Positions 8,894 to 17,140 of a stretch of 34,765 nt of DNA are shown here, piece by piece. This DNA comes from Kiloniellaceae bacterium. Its GTDB lineage: Bacteria > Pseudomonadota > Alphaproteobacteria > Kiloniellales > Kiloniellaceae. Under the pieces are notes generated by a model, which saw nothing but the letters and a program-made list of their open reading frames with translations, made no database searches and was not told the origin of the DNA. Where the stretch lies: positions 1 through 34,765 of the forward strand of contig WHTV01000040.1 in the NCBI GenBank assembly GCA_009377535.1, written 5' to 3'. Position 1 is the stretch's first letter, and the number at the start of each line of letters is the position of its first letter. Made by a program: the position numbers and the translations under genes.

Positions 8894-10330
8894 ATGATCG
8901 CTCACCCCCGCCTGCACACTGCCGCCCTCGTGCTCTTGCTGCTGGCTTCCGCCACCCTGCTGCCGCTCGGCGCCGCTGCCCAGGAACTGCGGCTGACGGC
9001 CGAGAACCGCCGCAGCCTCATCCTCACGGTCTACAACCAGAACCTCGGCCTGGTCAGCGAGACGCGCCGGCTCGATCTGCCGGCCGGCGAGACGCTGCTC
9101 GCCATCGAGGATGTGCCCGGGCAGATGCTGCCGGAGACTGTGCTGCTGGCAGCGCCCGGCCTGCGCATCATCGAGCAGAGCCTGGCGGGCGACCTGCTGA
9201 CGCCGCAGCGCCTGCTGGAGGCATCGCTCGGCCAGACGATCCAGATCATCCGCGCCCACCCGGAGACCGGCGCGGACATGGTCGAGGAGGCCCGCGTGCT
9301 GTCGCTGGCCGGCGGTCTGGTGGTGCAGATCGGCAACCGCATCGAGATCGATCCGCCGGGCCGTCCCGCCTTCACCTCCCTGCCGGCCGGCCTGCGCAGC
9401 GCGCCGGCCCTGCTGGCTCGGGTGTTTCCCGGCCAGGCGGGCCCCAACGACCTGCGGATCGACTACCTGACCCGCGGCCTTTCGTGGCGCGCCGACTACG
9501 TGGCGCGCCTGAACCGCACCTCGGAGTATCTCGATCTCCAGGCCCTGGTGACCCTCACGAACGCGACCGACAGCGACTTCGAAGGGGCAGCCCTCAGGCT
9601 GGTGGCCGGCGAGGTGAACCAGGGGCCGCAGACGTTCAAGGGCCAGCAGACGTTCATGCGCGCCGAATCCGCCGTGGCCATGGCCCCGGCCGCCGACATG
9701 TCCGAGGCGGTGGCCGCCGCCGACCGCTACGTCTACAGCCTCGCCAACCCGGTCACCCTCCGGCGCGGCGAGACCAAGCAGATCCCGCTGATGAGCGCCC
9801 AGAACGTGAGGGTGACCCGCGAGTACCGCTTCGAGGGGCTGGTCGCCGCCCATCCCGGGCAGGAGGAGATCGGACCGCTGAACGCCGCCCTGGTCCTGGA
9901 ACTGGAAAACACGGCCGACCTTGGCCTTGGCGCGCCGCTGCCGGCCGGCATCATCCGGGTCTACGGCCCCTCCGGAAGCGCCGAAGGCGCCACGCTGTTC
10001 CTCGGCGCCGACGGCATCGCCCACACGCCCGAGGGCGAGAAGGCCCGCCTCACCCTCGGCCAGGCCTTCGACGTGACGGCTCGCGCCGAGCGCACGGTCT
10101 ACGAGCGGCTCTCCGACCGCAGCTACGAGACCGGCCAGCAGGTCACCGTGAAGAACGCCAAGGACGAGGCGGTCGAGGTGGTCGTTGCCGGCCAGATGCC
10201 GCAGGGCTGGAGCCTGCGCGAGGAGAGCGCCCCGCACGCGCAGGACAGTGCCAACCGGATCTCCTGGCGCCTCAGCGTCCCGGCCGGCGGCGAGACCGTG
10301 CTGACTTACCGCGTGCGGGTGTCGAATTGA
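8894..10330 (+). CDS. DUF4139 domain-containing exported protein
   Basis: A 478-residue protein with a Sec signal peptide (about 1-30, ending GAAAQE). The mature part has the DUF4139 layout: an N-terminal strand-rich region (SLILTVYNQNLGLVSETRRLDL), a central WRADYVARL motif near 198-206, and beta-sandwich repeats ending with LSVPAGGETVLTYRVRVS at the C-terminus. Homologues are described as putative outer-surface or periplasmic proteins of unknown role. The eukaryotic-like DUF4140 coiled-coil half is absent. It starts 99 bp after recR, so it is probably its own transcription unit. No enzymatic motif is visible. Confidence 0.8.
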   Translation: MIAHPRLHTAALVLLLLASATLLPLGAAAQELRLTAENRRSLILTVYNQNLGLVSETRRLDLPAGETLLAIEDVPGQMLPETVLLAAPGLRIIEQSLAGDLLTPQRLLEASLGQTIQIIRAHPETGADMVEEARVLSLAGGLVVQIGNRIEIDPPGRPAFTSLPAGLRSAPALLARVFPGQAGPNDLRIDYLTRGLSWRADYVARLNRTSEYLDLQALVTLTNATDSDFEGAALRLVAGEVNQGPQTFKGQQTFMRAESAVAMAPAADMSEAVAAADRYVYSLANPVTLRRGETKQIPLMSAQNVRVTREYRFEGLVAAHPGQEEIGPLNAALVLELENTADLGLGAPLPAGIIRVYGPSGSAEGATLFLGADGIAHTPEGEKARLTLGQAFDVTARAERTVYERLSDRSYETGQQVTVKNAKDEAVEVVVAGQMPQGWSLREESAPHAQDSANRISWRLSVPAGGETVLTYRVRVSN

Positions 10331-10337
10331 GTTATAT

Positions 10338-10426
10338 TTAATCGATAATGAGTTAATTTAAGAGATTCGAGTGACCTGAAATTGCGGATTTCTGCTGCTT
10401 CAGTTAATTAACTTATTATAGATTAA
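10338..10426. repeat. AT-rich 21-bp inverted repeat
   Basis: Arm 10338-10358 and arm 10406-10426 match as inverted repeats at 19 of 21 positions, with a 47-bp spacer. The right arm overlaps the perfect 12-bp palindrome AGTTAATTAACT (10402-10413). It lies 8 bp after the DUF4139 stop. The base composition is far from the surrounding GC-rich sequence. It could be a transcription-end structure, a protein-binding site or the remains of an element; nothing decides this. Confidence 0.6.
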
Positions 10427-10519
10427 TCGGCGTTTGCCGTCGCTCTCCACCTTCCCTCCCACTGCCCTGGCCCCCGAACCTGCGGCGTCCACAATCTCGG
10501 GGCGGCTAGGCCTAAACAC

Positions 10520-10649
10520 CACTGTCGTTCCGGGGCTTGTCCCCGGAACCCATTGGCATCGAGGCATGGCAAACATTGGTGGGAAGTCACCACGACCTGT
10601 CGGGTGGTCAGGGCAATGGGTCCCGGCACCAAGTGCCGGGACGACGGTG
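10520..10649. repeat. Paired-hairpin interspersed repeat (MITE/RPE-like), ~130 bp
   Basis: Two 36-bp sequences, 10520-10555 and 10614-10649, are inverted copies of each other with about 80 percent identity. Each contains its own hairpin: TTCCGGGG-CTTG-TCCCCGGAA (shifted by one) in the left copy, and TCCCGGCAC-CAA-GTGCCGGGA in the right. Both face the centre with CCCATTG. The 58-bp core has a further imperfect palindrome (ACCAC...GTGGT, 10589-10608). This resembles the GTCGTCCCGG-type extragenic palindromes found in many alphaproteobacterial genomes. No clear target-site duplication is visible. Confidence 0.7.
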
Positions 10650-10674
10650 TATGGGGCGGAGGCGTTGACCAGTG

Positions 10675-11799
10675 TCAGTGCGTCGTCGGGGTGCCGAGCT
10701 GCGGGGACGGCGGGGTGACCTGTTCGGCTTCGCGCTCGGCCTCTTCCAGCTCCAGCTCGCCGATCTTTTCGCCGCGGCCGAGGATTTTGGTCGAGGAAGT
10801 GCGGATCTGCTCGATGTCGCGGCGGGCCTGGTCGAAGTGGGTCTCCAGGCTGACCACCCGCTTGTCGAGGCGCAGCACGTCTTCCATCATCTTGCCGACT
10901 TCGGCCTGGATGATGCTGGCCTGCTCGCGCATGCGCACGTCCTTGAGGACCGCGCGCACGGTGTTCAGGGTTGCCATCAGGGTGGTCGGCGAGACGATCC
11001 ACACCCGCGCTTTGTAGGAGTCCTCGACCACTCCGCGACAGTTGGCGTGCAGTTCGGCGTAGACCGCCTCGCTGGGCAGGAACATCAGGGCCGACTCGGC
11101 GGTTTCGCCGGGAATGATGTAGCGCTGGGCGATGTCCTGCACGTGGCGCCGCACGTCCACCATGAAGGCGCGCCGTGCCAGCGTGATCTGCGCATCGTCG
11201 CTGCCGGCATTGCGCAGCGCCTCGTAGCTTTCCAGCGGAAACTTGGAATCGATGGCGATGGCGCCCGGCGGATTGGGCAGCTGCAGCAGGCAGTCGGCGC
11301 GCCGCCCGTTGCCGAGCGTCGCCTGGAAGGCATAGGCCGAGGGCGGCAGGGTCGCTTCCACCAGGTCGCGCAGCTGGATCTCGCCGAAGGCGCCGCGCGC
11401 CTGCTTGTTCGCCAAAATATCCTGCAAACCGACCACCTGGGTCGACAGCTCGGTCAGGTTCTGCTGCGCCTTGTCGATCACCGCCAATCGCTCGCGCAGG
11501 TCGGCCAGCGCCGTCTGGTGCTTGGCGGTGGAATCGGTCAGCCGGTCGCCGACCAGCTTGGAAAAGCCCTGCAGGCGCTCGTCCACCGCCTTGACGACAA
11601 CACGCTCCTGCGCCTGCAGGCGCTCGACGATGGCGCTCTGCACGGCGTTCTGGCTTTCGGCCATCTGGGCCAAGCGCCCGCCGAGCATGGCAAAGGCCTG
11701 GTTCTCCTCCGCTGCCGGGGCCCGGCGCAGGAAAAGGCCGACGACGGCGCCGACCACGAGGGCGGCGGCGACGGCGGCAACGACGATCAGCAGGTCCAT
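10675..11799 (-). CDS. rmuC: DNA recombination protein RmuC
   Basis: A 374-residue RmuC family protein, linked in E. coli to limiting inversions at short inverted repeats and carrying a PD-(D/E)XK-like nuclease fold. A transmembrane helix (4-25) anchors it, followed by a long coiled coil (about 35-130; many Gln/Glu/Arg heptads). The RmuC core begins at KQARGAFGEIQLRDLVEATLP, with the conserved IAIDSKFPLESYEAL (Asp-x-Lys active-site segment) and YIIPGETAESALMFLPSEAVYAEL. The start ATG at 11797-11799 follows GGAG. It is convergent with the DUF4139 gene and divergent from def. Confidence 0.92.
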   Translation of the reverse strand: MDLLIVVAAVAAALVVGAVVGLFLRRAPAAEENQAFAMLGGRLAQMAESQNAVQSAIVERLQAQERVVVKAVDERLQGFSKLVGDRLTDSTAKHQTALADLRERLAVIDKAQQNLTELSTQVVGLQDILANKQARGAFGEIQLRDLVEATLPPSAYAFQATLGNGRRADCLLQLPNPPGAIAIDSKFPLESYEALRNAGSDDAQITLARRAFMVDVRRHVQDIAQRYIIPGETAESALMFLPSEAVYAELHANCRGVVEDSYKARVWIVSPTTLMATLNTVRAVLKDVRMREQASIIQAEVGKMMEDVLRLDKRVVSLETHFDQARRDIEQIRTSSTKILGRGEKIGELELEEAEREAEQVTPPSPQLGTPTTH

Positions 11800-11895
11800 G
11801 GGCTGGACTCCGAAGAGGAACAGAACGCGAATCCGAAGGTATCACGGATGTCCGCCGGCAGCCTAGCGCCGCCGCGGCGCGGCACCGTGATTCTC

Positions 11896-11924
11896 TTGAC
11901 CCCGGAGCTTTCTGGCCATACCTA
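11896..11924 (+). promoter_or_regulatory. Possible promoter of def-fmt-truA
   Basis: TTGACC (11896-11901) is a 5/6 match to the -35 consensus. The paired -10 at 17 bp, TACCTA (11919-11924), is weak, so only the -35 argues for this site. The implied leader to the def ATG would be about 70 nt. Confidence 0.3.
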
Positions 11925-11941
11925 ACAAGCCGTTGGGGCTT

Positions 11942-11962
11942 CGGCTGCGCCCATCGCCGGCC
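11942..11962. repeat. 21-bp dispersed repeat, copy 1
   Basis: The 21 bases from CGGCTGCGCC to TCGCCGGCC are identical to 24722-24742. This copy lies 40 bp upstream of the def start. See the matching copy before the TVP38-family gene. Confidence 0.6.
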
Positions 11963-12001
11963 CGCCCTCAGGCTGGCTAGAGTCTCCATTTAGGTAGGGC
12001 C

Positions 12002-12538
12002 ATGGCTCTCTTACCGATCATCACCGCTCCCGATCCGCGCCTGAAGAAGGTCTGTGCGCCGGTCGAGGCCGTCGACGACGAGGTCCGGCAGCTCATGGCC
12101 GACATGCTGGAGACCATGTACGCGGCGCCCGGCATCGGCCTTGCCGCGCCGCAGGTCGGCGTGCTGAAGCGGGTCATCGTAGTCGACATCTCCGGCGACG
12201 AGGAGCCCGAGGCGCCGCTTTGCATGGCAAATCCGGAACTGGTCGAGGTGTCCGACGACGACGCCACCTACGAGGAAGGCTGCCTCTCGCTGCCTGAGTA
12301 CTATGGCGAGGTGGCACGCCCGGCGGCGATCCGCGTGCGCTTCCTCGACCGCGAGAACGAAATCCGCGAGATCGAGGCGGAGGGCCTGCTGGCCACCTGC
12401 ATCCAGCACGAGATGGATCACCTCGACGGCATCCTTTTCGTCGACCACCTGACGGCGCTGAAGCGCAACATGATCCTGCGCAAGCTGCTGAAGGCGAAGA
12501 AGTCCAACACGCCCCTGGCCAGCTACGCGACGGTCTGA
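12002..12538 (+). CDS. def: Peptide deformylase
   Basis: A 178-residue type 1 peptide deformylase that removes the formyl group from nascent protein N-termini. All three motifs are intact: GIGLAAPQ (44-51), EGCLSLPE (92-99, metal ligand Cys94) and QHEMDHLDG (135-143, ligands His136 and His140 with catalytic Glu137). It heads the def-fmt-truA cluster, with fmt 10 bp downstream, so the formylating and deformylating enzymes are made together. The ATG follows a weak GGTAGGG ribosome site. Confidence 0.96.
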   Translation: MALLPIITAPDPRLKKVCAPVEAVDDEVRQLMADMLETMYAAPGIGLAAPQVGVLKRVIVVDISGDEEPEAPLCMANPELVEVSDDDATYEEGCLSLPEYYGEVARPAAIRVRFLDRENEIREIEAEGLLATCIQHEMDHLDGILFVDHLTALKRNMILRKLLKAKKSNTPLASYATV

Positions 12539-12548
12539 GGGCGCGCCG

Positions 12549-13499
12549 GTGCCCCCTCCGGCCGCGAGAGCCCTGCGCCTGGCCTTCATGGGCACGCCCG
12601 ACTTCGCGGTGCCCGCGCTGCAGGCGGTGGCCGAGGCCGGCCACCTCATCGCCGCCGTCTACGCGCAGCCGCCGCGCCCGGCCGGCCGCGGCCAGAAGCC
12701 GCGTCCCTCCCCGGTGCAGGCCTTCGCCGAGGCGCGCGGCTGGCCAGTCCGCACGCCGACCTCGCTGAAGTCCAGCGAGGCCCAGGCCGACTTCACGGCG
12801 CTCGATCTCGACGTCGCGGTGGTGGTGGCCTACGGCCTGATTCTGCCGCAGGCGATTCTCGACGCGCCGCGCCTCGGCTGCGTGAACCTGCACGCCTCGC
12901 TGCTGCCGCGCTGGCGCGGAGCGGCACCGATCCAACGGGCGCTTCTGGCCGGCGACCGCGAATCCGGCGTCACTGTGATGCAGATGGAGGCCGGACTGGA
13001 CACCGGTCCGATGCTGCTGCAGCAGGCAGTTCCCCTCGACGCGGAGACGACCGGGCAGGCGCTGCACGACCGCCTGGCGGCGCTCGGCGCGGCAATGATC
13101 GGCGAGGCGCTCGCGGGCCTTGCCAGCGGGCGCCTCGAGGCCAGGCCGCAGCCGGACGAGGGCGTCACCTACGCCGCCAAGCTGGAAAAGGCCGAGGGCC
13201 GCCTCGACTGGCGCCAAAGCGCAGCGGAGCTCGACCGCCGGGTGCGCGCCTTCGCGCCCCGGCCCGGTGCCTACTTCGAAGTGGAAGGCGACAAGGGCCG
13301 TGAGCGCGTGAAGGTGCTGGCGGCCGCGCCGCGGCCGGAGAGCGGCGTGCCGGGCACCGTGCTCGACGACCGCGCCACGGTGGCCTGCGGGACGGGCTCG
13401 CTGCGCCTCCTGCAGCTGCAACGCGCCGGCAAGGCGCCGCTGGCGGCCGAGGCCTTCCTGCGCGGCTTTGCGCTCCCGGCCGGAAGGGTGCTGCCGTGA
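12549..13499 (+). CDS. fmt: Methionyl-tRNA formyltransferase
   Basis: A 316-residue Fmt that formylates initiator Met-tRNA using 10-formyl-THF. The N-terminal Rossmann-like domain begins [16 protein letters not shown]. The active site shows Asn113, His115 and Asp151, with [15 protein letters not shown] at 115-129 and GLDTGPML at 149-156. The C-terminal OB-like domain follows (about 208-310; [14 protein letters not shown]). The start is GTG at 12549; no ATG upstream of the first strand is available, since the next Met lies inside the conserved GTPDF loop. The stop overlaps the truA start by 4 nt (GTGA). Confidence 0.95.
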   Translation: MPPPAARALRLAFMGTPDFAVPALQAVAEAGHLIAAVYAQPPRPAGRGQKPRPSPVQAFAEARGWPVRTPTSLKSSEAQADFTALDLDVAVVVAYGLILPQAILDAPRLGCVNLHASLLPRWRGAAPIQRALLAGDRESGVTVMQMEAGLDTGPMLLQQAVPLDAETTGQALHDRLAALGAAMIGEALAGLASGRLEARPQPDEGVTYAAKLEKAEGRLDWRQSAAELDRRVRAFAPRPGAYFEVEGDKGRERVKVLAAAPRPESGVPGTVLDDRATVACGTGSLRLLQLQRAGKAPLAAEAFLRGFALPAGRVLP

Positions 13500-14242
13500 C
13501 CCGCTACAAGATCGTGGTGGAATACGACGGCGGCGGCTTCGTCGGCTGGCAGCGTCAGGCCAACGGCCCCTCGGTGCAGGCGGCCCTGGAGGCGGCCATC
13601 AGAGAATTCTGCGGCGAGAGCGTGCTGGTCGAAGGCGCCGGGCGCACCGATGCCGGGGTGCATGCCCTCGCCCAGGTGGCGCACTTCGACCTTGCGAAGG
13701 ACACCACCCCGGAGACCGTCATGGCGGCGGTGAACTTCCACCTGAAGCCGGCGCCGGTGGCGGTGCTCTCCGCAGAGGCCGTGGCCGGCGACTTCCACGC
13801 GCGCTTCTCCGCCATCAGACGCGCCTATCTCTATCGCATCGTGAACCGGCGTGCGCCGCTGGCGCTGGCGCGCGGCCGCGCCTGGTTCGTGCCGCAGCCG
13901 CTCGACGCCGCGGCGATGCACGGCGCCGCGCAGGCCCTGGTCGGCCATCACGACTTTACCTCCTTCCGCGCCAGCGAGTGCCAGGCGAAGTCGCCGGTGA
14001 AGACCCTCGACCTGCTGTCGGTGACGCGGGCGGGCGAGGCCATCGAGATCCGCGCCGAGGCACGTTCCTTTCTGCATCACCAGGTGCGCAACTTCGTTGG
14101 CTCGCTGAAGCTGGTCGGCGAGGGCAGGTGGCGTGCCGAGGATCTGCGCGCGGCGCTGGCGGCGCGCGACCGTGCCGCCGCCGGGCCGACGGCGCCGGCC
14201 GCCGGGCTCTATCTCACCGAGGTCGGCTACCCGGGCGGCTGA
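13496..14242 (+). CDS. truA: tRNA pseudouridine(38-40) synthase
   Basis: A 248-residue TruA that isomerises uridines 38-40 in the tRNA anticodon arm. It has [12 protein letters not shown] (10-21) and [11 protein letters not shown] (48-58) with catalytic Asp52. It also has the [11 protein letters not shown] strand and the C-terminal [17 protein letters not shown] motif. The start is GTG at 13496, overlapping the fmt stop, which indicates coupling. The last 16 bp overlap the 3' end of the convergent membrane-protein gene (14227-14817). Confidence 0.95.
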   Translation: MTRYKIVVEYDGGGFVGWQRQANGPSVQAALEAAIREFCGESVLVEGAGRTDAGVHALAQVAHFDLAKDTTPETVMAAVNFHLKPAPVAVLSAEAVAGDFHARFSAIRRAYLYRIVNRRAPLALARGRAWFVPQPLDAAAMHGAAQALVGHHDFTSFRASECQAKSPVKTLDLLSVTRAGEAIEIRAEARSFLHHQVRNFVGSLKLVGEGRWRAEDLRAALAARDRAAAGPTAPAAGLYLTEVGYPGG

Positions 14243-14817
14243 AGGACGATGCCGAGGGAGATGCTTTCAATCAGCACCCCAAGAATGGCATGCAAGGCGA
14301 CGAAACCCACGGCGGCGAGGGGCGAGACGTCGAGGCAGTGGCGGGTGATGAACCACTGGTAGGTGAGCAGGTAGGCGAAGACGCCGAGGCCCAGCAGGGG
14401 CGCCAGGGCCTCCGGAACGATCCCGCCGGCAGCGAGAACCGTAACCGCCAGCTGCAGGTGAAGCGCGATGACGCTGGACCAATTGTTGGCGGAGAGGAAG
14501 CGGAAGAATGCCTTCTCGCGGTCGATGACCTGGCAGACGCGGTAGATGATGACCGGCGGCACCACCCACAGCAGGCAATAGCCGAGCGCGAAGACCAGGG
14601 CCACGATCAGCGGATCCTCATCGGTCGCCACGTCTACACGCGAGATCGATAGCAGCTGGGCGATGAAATAGGCGGGCACCACCAGGGCGGCGGCGAAGAA
14701 GGAGCGCAGCGCCGCCCGCCGCGATTCCTCGAAGTATTGCTTGCCGCTGGCGTCGAAGCGCGCCAGCCGCCAGGCACCGAAGACGCGGTAGACGATTTCC
14801 TGGGTGCTCGGGATCAT
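14227..14817 (-). CDS. Hypothetical multi-pass inner-membrane protein
   Basis: A 196-residue protein with four or five predicted membrane segments (about 40-60, 70-93, 113-133, 137-155, 165-188) after a soluble, Arg-rich N-terminus that contains [14 protein letters not shown] do not recognise a catalytic or transport motif. The overall layout is loosely like Yip1-type small membrane proteins, but that is only a resemblance. It starts within the dapE stop (ATGA at 14814-14817), so it is translationally coupled to dapE as the last gene of a dapD-dapE unit. Its 3' end overlaps truA by 16 bp in convergent orientation. Confidence 0.75.
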   Translation of the reverse strand: MIPSTQEIVYRVFGAWRLARFDASGKQYFEESRRAALRSFFAAALVVPAYFIAQLLSISRVDVATDEDPLIVALVFALGYCLLWVVPPVIIYRVCQVIDREKAFFRFLSANNWSSVIALHLQLAVTVLAAGGIVPEALAPLLGLGVFAYLLTYQWFITRHCLDVSPLAAVGFVALHAILGVLIESISLGIVLQPPG

Positions 14818-15980
14818 CGGGTGAAGTAGCGCTGCAGCACGGCGTGGTAGATCGCGGTGAGCCGTGCCAGGTCCTCGAGCGGGACGTGCTCGTCCACCTT
14901 GTGGGCGGTGGCGTTCAGCAGACCGAGCTCGGCCACGGTGCAGTGATCCTTGATGAAACGCGCGTCAGAGGTGCCGCCGGTGGTGCCGAGCGCCGGCGCG
15001 CTGCCGACCACCGAGGCGACGGCCTCGGAGAGCAGCGCGCTCCACGGCCCCGGCGGGCAGAGGAAAGATTCGCCGGAGACCCGGAGCACGAGCTCGTAGC
15101 GCGCGCCGCGGCCGGCATCGAGGGCGCGGTCGAGACGTTCGCGCAGCCAGGCCTCGACAGTGGCGCTGGAGTGGATGTCATTGAAGCGGACGTTGAATAG
15201 CGCCGTCGCCTTCGCCGGGATCACATTGGTGGTGGGGTTGCCGACGTCGATAGAGGTGAGCTGAAGACTGGAGGGCGGAAAGTGTGCGTTGCCAGCGTCG
15301 AGCGGCTCGCTGACCACAGCGTTCAGCATGCGCGCCAGGGGGTGCAGCGGGTTGTCGGCGAGCTGCGGATAGGCGGTGTGGCCCTGGGTGCCGTAGACCG
15401 TGAGTCGGGCGTTCAGGCTGCCGCGCCGGCCGATCTTCACCATGTCGCCGAGCCGGGCATCGCTGGTCGGCTCGCCGACCAGGCAGCAGTCGATGGTCTC
15501 GCCGCGCTGCCGCAGCCAGCGCAGTACCTTGCGGGTGCCGTTGACGGCATCGCCCTCCTCATCTCCGGTGATCAGCAGGGACAGGGAACCCTTCGGCCGG
15601 CCTTCGGCCAGGTAGTCGCTGACGGCGGCGAGGAAAGCGGCGATGGCGCCCTTCATGTCGACCGCGCCGCGGCCGTAGAGCACGCCGTCGCGCACTTCCG
15701 CGGCGAAGGGATCGACGCTCCAGTCGGCGCCGGCGCCGGCCGGCACCACGTCGGTGTGCCCGGCGTAGCAGAGGTGGGGCCCTTCCTCGCCGAGACGGGC
15801 ATAGAGGTTGTCGACCTGCGGACTATCGTCCTCGGCGAAGGGCAGGCGATGGCACGTGAAACCGAGGTCGCCCAAGACCGATTCCAGCAGGTCGAGGGCG
15901 CCGCCCTCCTGCGGGGTCACGCTGGGACAGCGGATCAGTGCCTGCGCCAATTCCAGCGTATCGAGCCTTACCGCTGCCAT
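14814..15980 (-). CDS. dapE: Succinyl-diaminopimelate desuccinylase
   Basis: A 388-residue M20-family metallohydrolase that releases L,L-diaminopimelate and succinate in lysine and peptidoglycan precursor synthesis. Zinc ligands and catalytic residues are visible: His75 and Asp77 in [11 protein letters not shown], Asp108 in GRGAVDMKG, and Glu141/Glu142 in TGDEEGDA. The TGGTSDARF segment in the last third is typical of DapE. The open frame extends upstream to 16250, but that part is antisense-frame material within dapD. The ATG at 15978-15980 follows GAGGCAGA and was chosen. It starts 14 bp after the dapD stop. Confidence 0.95.
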   Translation of the reverse strand: MAAVRLDTLELAQALIRCPSVTPQEGGALDLLESVLGDLGFTCHRLPFAEDDSPQVDNLYARLGEEGPHLCYAGHTDVVPAGAGADWSVDPFAAEVRDGVLYGRGAVDMKGAIAAFLAAVSDYLAEGRPKGSLSLLITGDEEGDAVNGTRKVLRWLRQRGETIDCCLVGEPTSDARLGDMVKIGRRGSLNARLTVYGTQGHTAYPQLADNPLHPLARMLNAVVSEPLDAGNAHFPPSSLQLTSIDVGNPTTNVIPAKATALFNVRFNDIHSSATVEAWLRERLDRALDAGRGARYELVLRVSGESFLCPPGPWSALLSEAVASVVGSAPALGTTGGTSDARFIKDHCTVAELGLLNATAHKVDEHVPLEDLARLTAIYHAVLQRYFTR

Positions 15981-15993
15981 ATGCAGTTCTGCC

Positions 15994-16839
15994 TCAGGTG
16001 CGCAAGAGGTCGTTGATCGAAGTTTTGGAGCGGGTGCGCTCGTCGACGCGCTTGATGATGACGGCGCAGTAGAGGCCCGGCCCCGGACTGCCGTCGGGCA
16101 GCGGCTTGCCGGGAAGGTTGCCGGGCACCACCACCGAGTAGGCCGGGACGCGGCCCATGTGGATCTCGCCGGTCTCGCGATCGACGATCTTGGTGGAGGC
16201 GCCGATGAAGACGCCCATGGAGAGCACCGAACCTTCCTCGACCACGACACCTTCGACCACCTCGGAGCGCGCGCCGATGAAGCAGTTGTCCTCGATGATC
16301 ACCGGGCCGGCCTGCAGCGGTTCCAGCACGCCGCCGATGCCGGCGCCGCCGGACAGGTGCACATTCTTGCCGATCTGCGCGCAGGAGCCGACGGTAGCCC
16401 AGGTGTCCACCATGGTGCCGCTGTCGACGTGGGCGCCGAGGTTCACGAAGGAAGGCATCAGGATGACGCCGGGCGCGATGTAGGCGGAATGGCGCACGAT
16501 GCAGTTGGGCACGGCACGGAAGCCGGCGGCGCGAAAGCGGTTCTCGCCCCAACCCTCGAACTTCGAGGGCACCTTGTCCCACCAATGGGTGTTCTCGCCC
16601 GGCCCGCCCGGGATCGGGGCCATGTCGTTGAGGCGGAAGGACAGCAGCACCGCCTTCTTCAGCCATTGGTGCACCTGCCAGCTGCCGCTCGCCTTCTCGG
16701 CCACCCGGTAGGTGCCGGCGTCGAGACCGGCGAGCGCTGCGGTGACGGCTTCGCGGACCTCGCCGGCGGTCTCGGTGCCGATGCTGTCACGCGCTTCCCA
16801 GGCATCTTCGATGATGCCCCTTAGCTGGTCTGTCTGCAT
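15994..16839 (-). CDS. dapD: 2,3,4,5-tetrahydropyridine-2,6-dicarboxylate N-succinyltransferase
   Basis: A 281-residue DapD, which succinylates tetrahydrodipicolinate in the lysine/diaminopimelate pathway. The N-terminal helical domain (1-100) contains the RLND segment. It is followed by a left-handed beta-helix of hexapeptide repeats (about 105-245; [36 protein letters not shown]) and a C-terminal tail with [24 protein letters not shown]. It is first in a dapD-dapE-membrane protein unit. An AGGA ribosome site lies 6-9 nt before the ATG. A long leader with a hairpin precedes it. Confidence 0.95.
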   Translation of the reverse strand: MQTDQLRGIIEDAWEARDSIGTETAGEVREAVTAALAGLDAGTYRVAEKASGSWQVHQWLKKAVLLSFRLNDMAPIPGGPGENTHWWDKVPSKFEGWGENRFRAAGFRAVPNCIVRHSAYIAPGVILMPSFVNLGAHVDSGTMVDTWATVGSCAQIGKNVHLSGGAGIGGVLEPLQAGPVIIEDNCFIGARSEVVEGVVVEEGSVLSMGVFIGASTKIVDRETGEIHMGRVPAYSVVVPGNLPGKPLPDGSPGPGLYCAVIIKRVDERTRSKTSINDLLRT

Positions 16840-17140
16840 GGGATCCTGTGAGGCTGGTTCAAGCGTCGGTTTTTGGCGCCCCCAGCAGTCGATGGGGCGC
16901 GCCGCGGAAGATGCGGGAGGGTCGCGGCCCTGTCAATGACGCCCTGGCCCCGGGCCGGACCGTCGCCGTGCCCCTCCCGCGGTTTGCTTGGGTCACCAGG
17001 GTAAAGCAGGGGTTAACCTGGCGGAACATGGTTCGACCGCCGCCGATCTGCGGGAAGGCGCGCTGCGAAGCCAGCGAGGACCGCAAAATGTCACGGCCAC
17101 TTAAGCGCATCTTAACGGCGAAAGGCGCAGATTCTCGGTC
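16840..17140. other. Divergent intergenic region between dapD and the diguanylate cyclase
   Basis: 301 bp without a credible gene. Toward dapD it holds a candidate promoter (16908-16936) and, at 16876-16900, an 8-bp stem with one bulge and an 8-nt loop, which would lie in the dapD leader. Toward the cyclase gene I see no convincing -35/-10 pair. Confidence 0.5.
16908..16936 (-). promoter_or_regulatory. dapD: Candidate promoter of dapD
   Basis: On the minus strand a perfect TTGACA (16931-16936) stands 17 bp before CATCTT (16908-16913), a 3/6 match to the -10 consensus. The predicted start point is near 16901, giving a leader of about 60 nt that opens with a GC-rich hairpin. Confidence 0.4.

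Larger units (their letters stand above)
10331..10674. other. Gene-free stretch with two inverted-repeat structures
   Basis: 344 bp between the convergent DUF4139 and rmuC genes. The first ~95 bp are strikingly AT-rich for this genome and hold a 21-bp inverted repeat (10338-10426). The last ~150 bp hold a paired-hairpin element (10520-10649). The ~90 bp between them show nothing recognisable. I see no plausible reading frame. Confidence 0.6.

Noticed and set aside
8153..10237. 694-codon open frame on the minus strand opposite recR and the DUF4139 gene
   Set aside because: It is the shadow of two well-supported genes in GC-rich DNA, with Arg/Gly/His-rich composition and no domain pattern. The same applies to the long antisense frames at 5993-7714, 12174-13421, 17183-19351 and 22272-23900.
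10400..11989. 529-codon minus-strand frame covering rmuC
   Set aside because: It is in a different frame from the RmuC protein at 10675-11799, which has the membrane anchor, coiled coil and conserved core.
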